In this document: positions 17,591 to 30,821 of the stretch, piece after piece
How positions within the stretch are numbered: the stretch's first letter is position 1
Layout: each line of letters opens with the position of its first letter
Origin: Deinococcus alpinitundrae
GTDB taxonomy: Bacteria > Deinococcota > Deinococci > Deinococcales > Deinococcaceae
Direction of reading: 5' to 3'
NCBI RefSeq assembly: GCF_009982895.1
Contig: NZ_WXZL01000023.1
Coordinates: forward strand, 1 to 56,731
Length of the DNA: 56,731 nt
Position numbers and translations under genes: made by a program
Notes under the pieces: model-generated
Database searches by the model: none
The model's input: only the letters and a program-made list of their open reading frames with translations
Told to the model about the DNA's origin: nothing

Positions 17591-17744
17591 GTTGGGCAGT
17601 TTGCAGTTTGCCGCCGCGCTCCAGGTTCAGTTCTCGCCGCAGGCCGAGGTCTACTGCTTTGGCGACGAGTTCGCGGCGGTGTGGCTCAGGCGGACAGCCG
17701 AGGACGAGGCGCTGGGCCGCGAAATCAGGTCCGGCAATGACTGA
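17580..17744 (+). pseudogene. GGDEF-domain remnant
   Basis: The frame between stops encodes about 54 residues, including QFSPQAEVYCFGDEFAAVWL. This looks like the heart of a diguanylate cyclase domain, where the normal text is close to A-x-VYRxGGDEFAVLL. Here one Gly of GGDEF is missing and there is no start codon or upstream domain. It is probably the decayed tail of a GGDEF gene in the 392-nt space between the M20 peptidase and mutS genes. The rest of that space shows nothing except the hairpin at 17547-17590 and the mutS promoter. Confidence 0.45.
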
Positions 17745-17840
17745 GTGCCGCTGATGCTGGCGCAAACTGAGCCGAGCCGCGCCCAACCGTGACCCCGCTC
17801 CCACGCTACGCCCACAGCAGAACGCTAGACTGCCCGGCAG

Positions 17841-20414
<2,574 letters not shown>

Positions 20415-20442
20415 GCGTGTTCGTCCTCGCTGCACTGCGCCC

Positions 20443-22098
20443 ATGACGCCCATCCGGCTGCTTTCCCCCGAAACGGCCCGGCTGATCGCTGCTGGCGAGG
20501 TCGTCTCTCGCCCGCTGGACGTGGTGCGCGAGCTGCTGGACAACGCCCTGGACGCCGGGGCCAGCCGAATTGAGGTGGACGTGGAAGGCGGCGGTCTCGC
20601 GCTCATCCGGGTGCGCGACAACGGCAGCGGCATCCCGGCGGTGGACGTGCCACTGTCGCCGCTGCGCCACGCCACCAGCAAACTGGAATCGGTCGATAGG
20701 GTGACGACCCTGGGCTTCCGGGGTGAGGCGCTGTGGGCGGCGGCCCAGGCGGGGCACCTGAAACTCGTCACGCGCCCGCCCGCGCAGCTCGGCGCGGTTC
20801 AGCTCACCGCACACGGCGAGGCGGTGGAAGTCAGTAAGGTCAGCGCCCCGGCAGGCACCAGCGTTAGCGTGTCGGATCTGTTCAAGCACCTGCCTGCACG
20901 TCTGCGCACCCAGCTTCCGGCGGGGGCCGAGCTGCGCGAGATCACGGCGCTGTTGACCCGCTATGTGCTGCACTGGCCGGGGCTTCACTGGAAACTGACG
21001 GTGGACGGCGACACCAGACTGCTGCATGCGCCCGCCGATCACCGGGGCGCGGTGGCCAGCGTCTACGGCCCGCTCAATGCCAACCGGGTCATCGGGATCG
21101 ACGCGGCAGGCGTGAAAGGTGTGCTCAGCCGCCCCGAACTGACCCGCCCGCGCCGCGACCGAATGCACTTTGCCGTCAATGGCCGCCCGGTCCTAGCTCC
21201 GCCCGAGCTGGAGCGCGCCGTGATCGACGCCTACGCCGAGCTGCTGTCCGCCGGACACGCCCCGCTGTGCGTGCTGAACCTGACATTGCCCCCGGAAGAC
21301 GTGAATCCCAACGTGCACCCAGCCAAGGCGGTGGTGGCGCTGGCCGAGCTGCCGGAACTCTGCCTCAAGATTACGGCGGCGGTGCAATCGGCCCTCAGTG
21401 GGCACCCGCTCTCGCGCCCGCTGCCCGAACTCCGCGCGCCCGCGCCCGCTTCCAGCCCGGTCAGCGGTGGCAACTTTCCAGCGCTGAGTCTGGTCGGCCT
21501 CTACCGCGAAACCTACCTGCTGGCCGAGGGCGAGGGTGATCTGTGGGTCATTGACGCCCACGCCGCCCACGAGCGGGTGCTCTATGAGGAACTCGCGCGC
21601 CGCCTGCGGACCGAGCCGCCCTACGAGTTGCCGGAACCCGAACTGCTGCAGCTCGGCCCTGAGCAACTCGCCCGGCTGCACGAACGCGACGCCGAACTCA
21701 GGAGCTGGGGGCTGACCCTGGAGGAATTCGGCGCAGGCCTGGCGCGGTTGCGCACCCTGCCTGCCGTGCTGGCCGCCCTGCCGCTGCTGAGGCTCCACGA
21801 GCAGATCATCGAATCTGCGCTGGGCCTGGGTTCCTCACCCGAGCGCGAGGTGCTAGGCCGCCTGGCCTGCGCTCCGGCGCTCAAAGCCGGGATGCTGACG
21901 CTGGAGCGCGGCGCGGCGGTGCTCGCTCAGCTGGCGGCCTGCGATCAGCCGTGGGCCTGCCCGCACGGACGGCCCACCGTGCTGCGGCTCTCCGAGCGCG
22001 ACCTGATGCACAGCTTTGGCCGCCGCAACGTGCGCGACGTGGCGCGCGGCCGCGACGAGACGGAGCTGAAGGTGGCGCTGAGCCTGGAGGCCGACTAG
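20443..22098 (+). CDS. mutL: DNA mismatch repair protein MutL
   Basis: MutL links MutS to strand removal. The 551-residue protein has the GHKL ATPase domain (ELLDNALDAGA, DNGSGI, HATSKLESVD, GFRGEAL), a transducer domain and a C-terminal dimer domain. The endonuclease motif DQHA(x)2E(x)4E is present as DAHAAHERVLYE, with the Gln replaced by Ala, and CPHGRP near the end is intact. It is therefore likely a nicking MutL, as expected in bacteria without MutH. The frame is open further upstream inside mutS, but MTPIRLLSPE at 20443 is the normal MutL start. It is translated from the mutS transcript. Confidence 0.96.
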   Translation: MTPIRLLSPETARLIAAGEVVSRPLDVVRELLDNALDAGASRIEVDVEGGGLALIRVRDNGSGIPAVDVPLSPLRHATSKLESVDRVTTLGFRGEALWAAAQAGHLKLVTRPPAQLGAVQLTAHGEAVEVSKVSAPAGTSVSVSDLFKHLPARLRTQLPAGAELREITALLTRYVLHWPGLHWKLTVDGDTRLLHAPADHRGAVASVYGPLNANRVIGIDAAGVKGVLSRPELTRPRRDRMHFAVNGRPVLAPPELERAVIDAYAELLSAGHAPLCVLNLTLPPEDVNPNVHPAKAVVALAELPELCLKITAAVQSALSGHPLSRPLPELRAPAPASSPVSGGNFPALSLVGLYRETYLLAEGEGDLWVIDAHAAHERVLYEELARRLRTEPPYELPEPELLQLGPEQLARLHERDAELRSWGLTLEEFGAGLARLRTLPAVLAALPLLRLHEQIIESALGLGSSPEREVLGRLACAPALKAGMLTLERGAAVLAQLAACDQPWACPHGRPTVLRLSERDLMHSFGRRNVRDVARGRDETELKVALSLEAD

Positions 22099-22105
22099 TG
22101 GATGA

Positions 22106-22218
22106 CCACAGGCATGAGGCACTGAAAACTCGCATGAACCAAGATTGCAGATATTGCGTCCTGAACAGCTTTCAAAATTCTCATCATCGTGGAGTCATAA
22201 ACCAAGCCATGCCTGTGG
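22106..22218. repeat. 11-bp inverted repeat flanking an AT-rich stretch
   Basis: CCACAGGCATG at 22106-22116 and its exact complement at 22208-22218 enclose about 91 nt that are much richer in A+T than the window. The pair lies between mutL and the rpmE promoter. It could be a small mobile remnant or a structured RNA end. No reading frame of note lies inside. Confidence 0.5.
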
Positions 22219-22226
22219 CAGACCAC

Positions 22227-22293
22227 TAACTGAGGGGCCGGAAACCTGCTATACTCTTTCGGTTAGCCCGGTCACGCACCCAAGACGTGCCGG
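22227..22293 (+). promoter_or_regulatory. rpmE promoter and leader hairpin
   Basis: A -10 box TATACT (22250-22255) with a weak -35 TAACTG 17 nt upstream sets a start near 22262. The leader of about 46 nt begins with a hairpin: CCGG and CACG pair with CGTG and CCGG (22268-22293), with one bulged T and a 9-nt loop. It ends one base before the GAAGGAA ribosome binding site. A protein bound here would block translation. Leaders of L31 genes are known in other phyla; this one is a candidate for the same kind of self-control. Confidence 0.5.
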
Positions 22294-22307
22294 CGAAGGA
22301 AACGACC

Positions 22308-22526
<219 letters not shown>

Positions 22527-22535
22527 TTCTCCCAA

Positions 22536-22572
22536 AGAAAAAAGGCCACCGCAACCGGGTGGCCTTTTTTTA
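22536..22572. terminator. bidirectional terminator between rpmE and lysT
   Basis: A 7-bp GGCCACC stem with a 7-nt loop has an A-run on its left and a T-run on its right, so it can stop transcription on both strands. rpmE ends just before it and lysT (minus strand) ends at 22660 on the other side. Confidence 0.9.
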
Positions 22573-22659
22573 TTCTCTATCGAGCGGGTTTGGCTCAGTT
22601 TCGCAGACATTGTCCGGATCGCCAGGACAAAAAGAAGGGGTGGAGGCGAACGGCAATGC

Positions 22660-23946
22660 TCATGCCGCGCCCCCAACCCCCTTCAACACATCCTCCGGCA
22701 AGGCGATTCTCCCTTTGATTGCCGTTGCCGCCGCCACTGCTGGCGAGGCCAGATAAATCTTGGCGTCCTTGTCGCCCATGCGGCCGATGAAGTTGCGATT
22801 TGAGGTGCTCACGCAGACCTCGCCGGGGGCCAGCACGCCCTGGTGCCGCCCCATGCACGGCCCGCAGCCCGGCGTGCCCAGCACCGCGCCCGCCTGAATC
22901 AGGGTGAGCAGCGTGCCGTCGGCCATCGCCTGCTCCATCACCTCGCTGCTGGCGGGAATGACCAGCAGGCGGGTGGTCGGGTCGACCTTCTGACCCCTTA
23001 AAACGTCAGCGGCGGCGTGGAGATCGTCGAGCCGTCCGTTGGTACAGGTGCCGATAAAAACCTGATCGACCTTGAGGCCGCGCAGCTCCGAGACGTCGTG
23101 CACATTGTCCACCTCGCTCGGCGCACTCATGCGCGGGTTGAGGGTGCTCAGGTCAATCTCCACCTCGCGCACATACGTTGCGCCCGCCTGCGGGTAGACC
23201 CATTCCGGCACGTTGTACATGGTCAGAATCTCGCCGCCCGGTACCACCAGTCCGGCCTTCGCGCCCGCCTCCACGCAGAGGTTGGCCAGCGTCATCCGCT
23301 CGCCACGCGTGAAGCGGTCCCCGGCGTGAATCTCCACACTTTGATAGGTGGCTCCGTCCGCGCCCAGCCGGGCGATCATTTCCAGTGCCACGTCCTTTGC
23401 GCCGACGCCGGGCCGCACCTCTCCCGTCAAGGTGACTTTCACGCTCTCCGGCACCCGCAGCCAGGTCTTGCCGCTGGCTGCGGCCAGGGCGATGTCGGTG
23501 GCCCCCATGCCGCTGCCGAAGGCCGCCACCGCGCCGTAGGTCGTCGAGTGGCTGTCGCTGCCCAGCACGATCCAGCCGGGCTGCGCCAGGCCCTCTTCCA
23601 TCAAGACTTGATGGCAGATGCCGCGCCCCACGTCAAAGAGCCGCACGCCAGTCTGGGCGGCATACTCGCGGGCCTCTTTCTGTGCCTGCGCCACGCTGAC
23701 GGTGCTGGCCGGGGCCACGTGGTCGATGACGATACTCACGCGCTCGGGGTATTTGGGCACGGCGGCCAGATCCTTCTGCATCCGCTCGATGAAGCTCTGG
23801 GCGATGGAGTCCACGACCATCACCTGATCGACCTCCACCACCGCCAGATCGCCCGCGTAGAAGGTGCCGCCCCCGCGCCGCGACAGAATGCGCTCGGCCA
23901 TCGTCTGGGGTCGTCGTGGGGTGTCTGTCGTGTGTGAAGCGGTCAT
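22660..23946 (-). CDS. lysT: homoaconitase large subunit (LeuC/LysT family)
   Basis: This 428-residue protein is a LeuC-type aconitase-superfamily large subunit that holds a 4Fe-4S cluster: the Cys in GTCTNGR and the pair in GTPGCGPCMG are present, as is the DSHSTTYGA motif. The family dehydrates isopropylmalate or homocitrate. The next gene upstream is LysY-like, so I favour homoaconitase of the alpha-aminoadipate lysine pathway, as in Thermus. A leuC role is the main alternative. The small subunit is not in the window. The ATG at 23946 follows AGGAGG by 7 nt, so it is preferred over the longer open frame. Confidence 0.85.
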   Translation of the reverse strand: MTASHTTDTPRRPQTMAERILSRRGGGTFYAGDLAVVEVDQVMVVDSIAQSFIERMQKDLAAVPKYPERVSIVIDHVAPASTVSVAQAQKEAREYAAQTGVRLFDVGRGICHQVLMEEGLAQPGWIVLGSDSHSTTYGAVAAFGSGMGATDIALAAASGKTWLRVPESVKVTLTGEVRPGVGAKDVALEMIARLGADGATYQSVEIHAGDRFTRGERMTLANLCVEAGAKAGLVVPGGEILTMYNVPEWVYPQAGATYVREVEIDLSTLNPRMSAPSEVDNVHDVSELRGLKVDQVFIGTCTNGRLDDLHAAADVLRGQKVDPTTRLLVIPASSEVMEQAMADGTLLTLIQAGAVLGTPGCGPCMGRHQGVLAPGEVCVSTSNRNFIGRMGDKDAKIYLASPAVAAATAIKGRIALPEDVLKGVGGAA

Positions 23947-23996
23947 CGGTGGGCCTCCTGGGCGGGGAGCAGTATCGGGGAAAGACAGGTCTGCAT

Positions 23997-25081
<1,085 letters not shown>

Positions 25082-25248
25082 ATACAAATTGGAAGTCAAA
25101 GGTCCTGAAAGTTGGCGAATGATAGGCGATTTGGTGATTTCTGCTGCGCTGCACGCTCGGCGTCCCGGCTGCGCTAGCCTGGAAGGGTGTGTCAGGATCT
25201 GTGGTTGGCGTGTCGGTTCGGGTGGCCCCTTCAATCTGGAGCGCGCCG

Positions 25249-26028
25249 GTGAGTCAGGCGAGTAGCGGCAACTCGCTGGAAACCTTCGACTTCATCGAGT
25301 TGCTGGCGATGCTGGCCCGGGGCGGCAAGACCGGTGCGCTGCGGGTCGAGCGCGGCACCCAGGTGTTCACCCTGTGGCTCTCGGCGGGCCGGGTGCGCCA
25401 TATGGACGGCGCAGGCCTGGCGACCGACGCCCGGGCGCTGGCCGATCTGCTCGAAGACCCGCGTGGCCGTTTTCAGTTCGAGGAAAATGAAACCGCGCCG
25501 CCGCCGACCCTCGATCTCTCCCACGACGCCTTCGCCTACGAGGCGCTCAAGCTGCTGCCGCCGCCGCCGCTCAAGTTTCCCGGCGCAGGCCGCCTGGAAT
25601 CGCCGGAGCGCCTGGCCGAGCTGAGCCTCAACCTCTACGAGCAGGAAGTGCTGCGCGGGGTGGCCGAGGGCAAACTGCTCTCGGAGCTGGCGGCGGCCCG
25701 CGACCCCCAGGCAGCGGCGCTGCTGGGCCGCCTGGGACGGCTGCGGCTGATCGGCGAGCGCCGCACGCGGGTGGCCCGGCTGCTGGTGCAGGTCAGTCGC
25801 CGGGGCGGTGCGGCGGCGGTGGTCGACGAGAGCATCTACCGCCGCTGGCGCGAGGCGGTGGGCAGCCGCATCGAGCAGGTTCAGGTGCGGGGGGAGCGCG
25901 GCGGCAAGGTGCACGTGTTGCCGGTCGTTTCGGGGGTGCAGGTCGGCACGGTACTGGAATTGCCGCCCGAACTGCTGATCCAGACCGGGCTGCGCGGCGG
26001 CGACGCGGTGCTGGTCCGTCCGATGTGA
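25249..26028 (+). CDS. DUF4388 domain protein
   Basis: This protein of about 259 residues begins with a DUF4388 (PATAN-like) domain: a helix then FDFIELLAMLARGGKTGALRV, LWLSAGRVRHMDG and later FQFEENE. Such domains appear in signalling proteins of Deinococcus, Myxococcus and cyanobacteria. The C-terminal part (about 125-259) is helical and then beta-rich, with no family I can name. It has no signal peptide. I chose the GTG at 25249 because GGAG lies 7 nt upstream; an in-frame GTG at 25189 is the alternative. A regulatory protein-protein role is likely. Confidence 0.8.
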   Translation: MSQASSGNSLETFDFIELLAMLARGGKTGALRVERGTQVFTLWLSAGRVRHMDGAGLATDARALADLLEDPRGRFQFEENETAPPPTLDLSHDAFAYEALKLLPPPPLKFPGAGRLESPERLAELSLNLYEQEVLRGVAEGKLLSELAAARDPQAAALLGRLGRLRLIGERRTRVARLLVQVSRRGGAAAVVDESIYRRWREAVGSRIEQVQVRGERGGKVHVLPVVSGVQVGTVLELPPELLIQTGLRGGDAVLVRPM

Positions 26029-26123
26029 TGTGGTGGTTGTGATCCGTTCTTCGAGCGCGCACCACAACAGAAGATAAACCCGTTGACCAGACACAGCGGG
26101 CGGCGGCGCGGCACAATATGGGC

Positions 26124-27224
26124 ATGACTTCTTCCCGCTCCGAAGCTCCCGGCACCCTGCTGTTCAGTCCGCTGCGGCTCAACCAACTGACGCTCAAAAA
26201 CCGGGTGGTGGTGTCGCCGATGTGTATGTACAGCGCCCAGGATGGCCTGGCCAACGACTTTCATCTGGCGCATCTGGGCTCGTTCGCGCTGGGCGGCGCG
26301 GGCCTGATTCTGACCGAGGCCGCTGCCGTCTTGCCGGAGGGCCGCATCAGCCCCGACGACCTGGGGCTCTGGAACGACCAGCAGATCGGGCCGCTCGCCA
26401 GGGTCGTGGACTTCGTGCATCAGCAGGGCGCGCATATCGGCATTCAACTGGCGCACGCCGGGCGCAAGGCCAGCACCTTCGCGCCGTGGAAAGGCAGCGG
26501 TCTGGTTGTGCTGGAAGAAGGCGGCTGGGAGGTGGTGGGGCCGGACGATCAGGCCTACTCGCCGCGCTACGGTCAGCCCCGGCCCATGACCACCCAGGAC
26601 ATCGCGGACGTGGTGGTGGCCTTCGGGGTCAGCGCCGAGCGCGCCATGATCGCAGGCTTCGATACTGTCGAAATCCACGCCGCGCACGGCTACCTGCTCC
26701 ACCAGTTTCTCTCGCCGCTGAGCAACTCGCGCACTGACGAGTACGGCGGCTCGCTGGAAAACCGTGCCCGGCTGCTGCTGGACGTGACCCGCAAGGTGCG
26801 CGCGGTGTGGCCCGCGCACCTGCCTGTCTTCGTGCGCCTGTCGGCCACCGACTGGGCCCCCGGCGGCTGGGACCTCGAACAGACCGTGGAGTTGTCGAAG
26901 TGGCTCTCGCGCGAAGGGGTGCAGGTCATCGACGTGTCGAGCGGCGGCCTGACGGCGGCGCAGGAGATTGTGCCCGCGCCCGGCTACCAGGTGCCGTTCG
27001 CCGAGCGCCTGAAACAAGACACCGACCTGACCGTGATGACCGTCGGCCTGATCACCGAGGCGGCGCAGGCCGAGCAGATCCTGCAATCCGGGCAGGCCGA
27101 TCTGGTGGCGCTGGCCCGCGAACTGCTGCGCGACCCGCACTTCGCCCAGCGTGCCGCCGCCGAACTCGGCGCGGAGCTGATTGCCCCGGTGCAGTACCAG
27201 CGGGCCGGGCCGAAGCCCAGGTAA
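26124..27224 (+). CDS. NADPH dehydrogenase, old yellow enzyme (YqjM/NamA type)
   Basis: This flavoenzyme of about 366 residues reduces activated C=C bonds with NADPH. It matches the YqjM class: PMCMYSA with the FMN-tuning Cys at the N-terminus, QLAHAGRKAS, the substrate-binding His pair in HAAHGYLLHQF, SNSRTDEYGGSLENR, and the FMN phosphate site ALARELLRDPHF near the end. It probably helps against oxidants or electrophiles. A CACAAT box ends 6 nt before the ATG at 26124, so this start is preferred over the ATG at 26118. The protein is cytosolic. Confidence 0.92.
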   Translation: MTSSRSEAPGTLLFSPLRLNQLTLKNRVVVSPMCMYSAQDGLANDFHLAHLGSFALGGAGLILTEAAAVLPEGRISPDDLGLWNDQQIGPLARVVDFVHQQGAHIGIQLAHAGRKASTFAPWKGSGLVVLEEGGWEVVGPDDQAYSPRYGQPRPMTTQDIADVVVAFGVSAERAMIAGFDTVEIHAAHGYLLHQFLSPLSNSRTDEYGGSLENRARLLLDVTRKVRAVWPAHLPVFVRLSATDWAPGGWDLEQTVELSKWLSREGVQVIDVSSGGLTAAQEIVPAPGYQVPFAERLKQDTDLTVMTVGLITEAAQAEQILQSGQADLVALARELLRDPHFAQRAAAELGAELIAPVQYQRAGPKPR

Positions 27225-27261
27225 ATCCCTGGTGACGGTGCCGCGCGGAAAGCCGTGCGGC

Positions 27262-27957
27262 TCACCTCGGCACGTGACTAGCCTCGATGACGATCTGGCC
27301 GTGCAGCAGCCGCGCCACTTCCGACTCCACCCCGCTGCCGAGTTTTTTCATACTGCTCAGGCTGCTGCCTTCCGGCGCACGTGCCACTGCGCCCGCGATG
27401 CGGATCTGGGCGCTGGCAATCGGCCTGCCCCAGACGATGGCACTCTCGCGTCCATCGGCTCCGGCATGCACCACCCCCCGGAGCGCGCCGAGCACGATCA
27501 CGTCGCCGCCGGCCACCAGTTCCGAGCCGGGATTGACGTCGCCCAGCACCACCACGCTGCCGCCGTACTCGCCCCGGAAACCCGCCCGCACGCTGTTAGG
27601 CAGCACCACCGTATGGCTGTCCAGGCTGGACGCCACGTTGACCGGCATGGCGCTGGCCGTCGGCAGCACCGTGACCGGTTGGCCTGTCTGCGCGCCGCTC
27701 CCGGTGTCGGGCGTGGCTGGGCCGGGCACCGCAGCGGGCGGGCGCGGCGCACGCAGTCTGGCGATGTATCCGCCGGCTGCCGTCACCGCGCTGCGCACGG
27801 CATCGAGCGTGTCCAGACTGGTTTCCTGGTCGATTTCCAGCGTGACCTCGCTGGCCAGCAGGGCAGCGCGGGCGGCCAGCGGTCCGGCCACCGACTGCGG
27901 AGTGTCTGAGGCGTCGAGCTGAATGTTCAGGCCGCCGAGTGTGCCGCGAAACTTCAT
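27262..27957 (-). CDS. minC: septum site-determining protein MinC
   Basis: MinC blocks FtsZ assembly away from mid-cell, usually with MinD. The 231-residue protein has an N-terminal FtsZ-binding region (about 1-80), a Pro/Ala-rich linker and the C-terminal beta-helix with GSVVVLGDVNPGSELVAGG and IVLGALRGVVHAG (about 140-175), which is unmistakable. minD and minE are not next to it. The ATG at 27957 follows a TAAAGT box by 7 nt, fitting a leaderless message; a GTG at 27966 is in frame but overlaps that box. Confidence 0.92.
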   Translation of the reverse strand: MKFRGTLGGLNIQLDASDTPQSVAGPLAARAALLASEVTLEIDQETSLDTLDAVRSAVTAAGGYIARLRAPRPPAAVPGPATPDTGSGAQTGQPVTVLPTASAMPVNVASSLDSHTVVLPNSVRAGFRGEYGGSVVVLGDVNPGSELVAGGDVIVLGALRGVVHAGADGRESAIVWGRPIASAQIRIAGAVARAPEGSSLSSMKKLGSGVESEVARLLHGQIVIEASHVPR

Positions 27958-28109
27958 GAACCTCACTTTACAGCTTCGCAGCGGGCGGCGTCGCTCAGCA
28001 TCTACTCCGGCACGCCGCCTGCGCTCGGCCAGCCCTGTCCTGATCAGCTAGCCCCAGCGCGCCGCGATGGTGTACCATGCGCTTATGCTTCTTTTGGAGG
28101 GCACTCTTC

Positions 28110-28490
28110 GTGCAACTTGATTCCGGCGCGGTCGCTGAAGGCCGCGTCACCCGCGTCACCGACTTCGGTGCGTTTATTCAGTTCGACAACGGCGAAACCG
28201 GGCTGGTTCACATCTCCCAGATCGCGCACTCATTCGTCCGCAACATCCATGACCATGTCCACGAGGGGGACAGCGTGGAAGTCAAGGTGCTGGGGCGTGA
28301 CGAACGCGGCAGACTCGACTTGTCGATCAAAGAGCTGCTCGAAGAACCGGAAGAGATTCCGCGTCCGCGCGCCATCGGGCGGCAAAGCCCCCAGTTCGAG
28401 GCCAAGCTGCGCTCGTTCATGCGTGACGCCAAGGAGCGCACCACCGCTGGCGGCAAAAAGCCCGCGACGGCCACCAAGCGCAAGAAGTAA
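28110..28490 (+). CDS. S1 RNA-binding domain protein
   Basis: This protein of about 126 residues has one S1 domain at its N-terminus (about 6-75): AVAEGRVTRVTDFGAFIQF, GLVHISQIA and VKVLGRDERGRLDLSIKEL. The tail is basic and Lys-rich (KKPATATKRKK). It resembles the general stress protein 13 (YabR/YugI) group, which binds RNA or ribosomes. I chose the GTG at 28110 because GGAGG lies about 10 nt upstream and the S1 domain starts just after; the open frame runs back to 28077. Confidence 0.88.
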   Translation: MQLDSGAVAEGRVTRVTDFGAFIQFDNGETGLVHISQIAHSFVRNIHDHVHEGDSVEVKVLGRDERGRLDLSIKELLEEPEEIPRPRAIGRQSPQFEAKLRSFMRDAKERTTAGGKKPATATKRKK

Positions 28491-28663
28491 GCGCCAGCCA
28501 CACAAGGATGAAGTCCGCTGAGGCGCTGACGCTTCAGGTTCGTTCACGACGCGTTGCCGGGTATTGTGCCGGGCGGCGCGTTCTCATGTGTATGTTCCGG
28601 GGCCGTGTTCCGCGCCACCCAGCCAAGAGCATGGGTTGCAGGCCATGCTCTAGACTGCCGGAC

Positions 28664-29386
<723 letters not shown>

Positions 29387-29429
29387 CGGCCCAGATCGCT
29401 GCGCTGCGGCTGCTACACTCCCAAACGTC

Positions 29430-30053
29430 ATGCTCAAATCCCCCTATTCCGGCGGCCACCTCGAAGTGATCGTCGGCCCGATGTTCAGCGGCAAGTCTGA
29501 GGAACTGATTCGCCGGGTCAACCGCTCGGTGATCGCCCGTCAGCGTGCGGTGGTGTTCAAGCCCGCCATCGATACGCGCTACCACCTCAGCCGCGTCGCC
29601 AGCCACTCCGGCCAGAGCGCCGAGGCGGTGGCCGTGGGCAGTACCGGGGAGGCCCGCGCCTACCTCAGCGGCGAGGGCGATCTGTTCGGCCTGCCCACCG
29701 ATCTGCCGCAGGTGGTGGCCTTCGACGAGGCGCAGTTCTTCGACGCCGGGCTGGTGCCGCTCGCGCTCGAACTGGCCGATCAGGGCGTGCGGGTTATCCT
29801 GGCAGGCCTGGACCTCGATTTTCGGGGCGAGCCGTTCGGCGTGATGCCCGAGCTGCTGTCACGGGCCGAGAGCGTGGAGAAGTTGACGGCCATCTGCCTG
29901 GTGTGCGGCGCACCGGCCACCCGTACCCAGCGATTGATCGGCGGTGTTCCGGCCCGCTTCGACGACCCGGTGGTGCTGGTCGGCGCGCAGGAGGCGTATG
30001 AGGCCAGGTGCCGCGTTCACCATCAGGTGCGCTCGGCCGCCAGTGGTTCCTGA
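29430..30053 (+). CDS. tdk: thymidine kinase
   Basis: Thymidine kinase makes dTMP from thymidine and ATP in nucleotide salvage. The 207-residue protein has the P-loop GPMFSGKS (16-23), the catalytic FDEAQFF, the lasso region and a zinc site near the C-terminus (CLVCG and the Cys of EARCRVHH). It is the type II (TK1-like) enzyme. The ATG at 29430 is the family start; the open frame upstream overlaps the response regulator. A TACACT box ends 10 nt before the start. The end is 3 nt from the convergent secreted-protein gene. Confidence 0.96.
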   Translation: MLKSPYSGGHLEVIVGPMFSGKSEELIRRVNRSVIARQRAVVFKPAIDTRYHLSRVASHSGQSAEAVAVGSTGEARAYLSGEGDLFGLPTDLPQVVAFDEAQFFDAGLVPLALELADQGVRVILAGLDLDFRGEPFGVMPELLSRAESVEKLTAICLVCGAPATRTQRLIGGVPARFDDPVVLVGAQEAYEARCRVHHQVRSAASGS

Positions 30054-30055
30054 GC

Positions 30056-30583
30056 TTACTTGAACTTGATGCTGCTGAGCATCTTGCCGAGTGCGCCTTT
30101 CTGGGTCTGGGTCGCCTGCTTGGCAGAGGTCGCCTGGAACGACAGCAGGTTTCTGGCACTGACGCCGTACCAGATGTTGGTGTGAACCGTGACCCCGTTG
30201 GCCTTGACGGTCAGGTCGTATTCACGCTGGGTGCCCTTGACGCCGCCAACAGTGACGGAGCGGGTGCTGAGGCGTTTGACGGTGCCCCGGCCGTCGCCGA
30301 TCATGGAGCCCTCCACGCCGCCGATAAACTCGGCCAGGGCTTTGGCATCGTTGCCAGCGCTCTTGTAGGGCGCATAGAACAGTTGCAGCACCACTGGCGG
30401 CGGCGTGCCCGGCGCAATCACCAGAATGCCGGGAAGGTCGTTGGGGTAGGCGCGCTGTGCCCACCCGGCGGGCACGTCGGCCTGGAAGGGAGCGGTGGAA
30501 CTGGTCAGCGGCACGGCCAGGGCCGTCGTCAGGGTCAGGGCCGTGAGCACGCTCAGGACCGAAAAGGGTGAACTGGTAAACAT
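30056..30583 (-). CDS. secreted protein of unknown function
   Basis: This 175-residue protein has a clear signal peptide (hydrophobic FSVLSVLTALTLTTALAVPL, cleavage near residue 23) and a beta-rich mature part (FQADVPAGWAQRA, PPVVLQLFYAPY, TQREYDLTVKANG). The pattern is like PsbP or DUF1795-type small periplasmic proteins, but I cannot assign it firmly. A TAGACT box ends 9 nt before the ATG. It converges with tdk, with the ends 2 nt apart. The 238 nt between it and recO hold several small hairpins and no gene. Confidence 0.7.
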   Translation of the reverse strand: MFTSSPFSVLSVLTALTLTTALAVPLTSSTAPFQADVPAGWAQRAYPNDLPGILVIAPGTPPPVVLQLFYAPYKSAGNDAKALAEFIGGVEGSMIGDGRGTVKRLSTRSVTVGGVKGTQREYDLTVKANGVTVHTNIWYGVSARNLLSFQATSAKQATQTQKGALGKMLSSIKFK

Positions 30584-30821
30584 CAGGTCCGGAGTCTACC
30601 CTGGCTCATACGGATTTCGATAACTTCCCGCCCCGTTGGGAACGCATCGCCTGCGCGTCCATAGCGTGAAACCGGTATGGTCTCGTTCTTCCGCTTCTTG
30701 GGCGGAACGGGGCACCTCTAGGAGAGGAGTGGCGTCCTCATGGGCGTCCGTTTACGACAATGACCTGCCTGCCTGGTCAGATTTCGCCGGTTCCACGGGT
30801 CGATACAGGTCGGAAGCCGTC

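Noticed and set aside
30584..30821. Possible small RNA between the secreted-protein gene and recO (several short hairpins)
   Set aside because: No known RNA family motif, tRNA T-loop or clear promoter plus terminator was seen.
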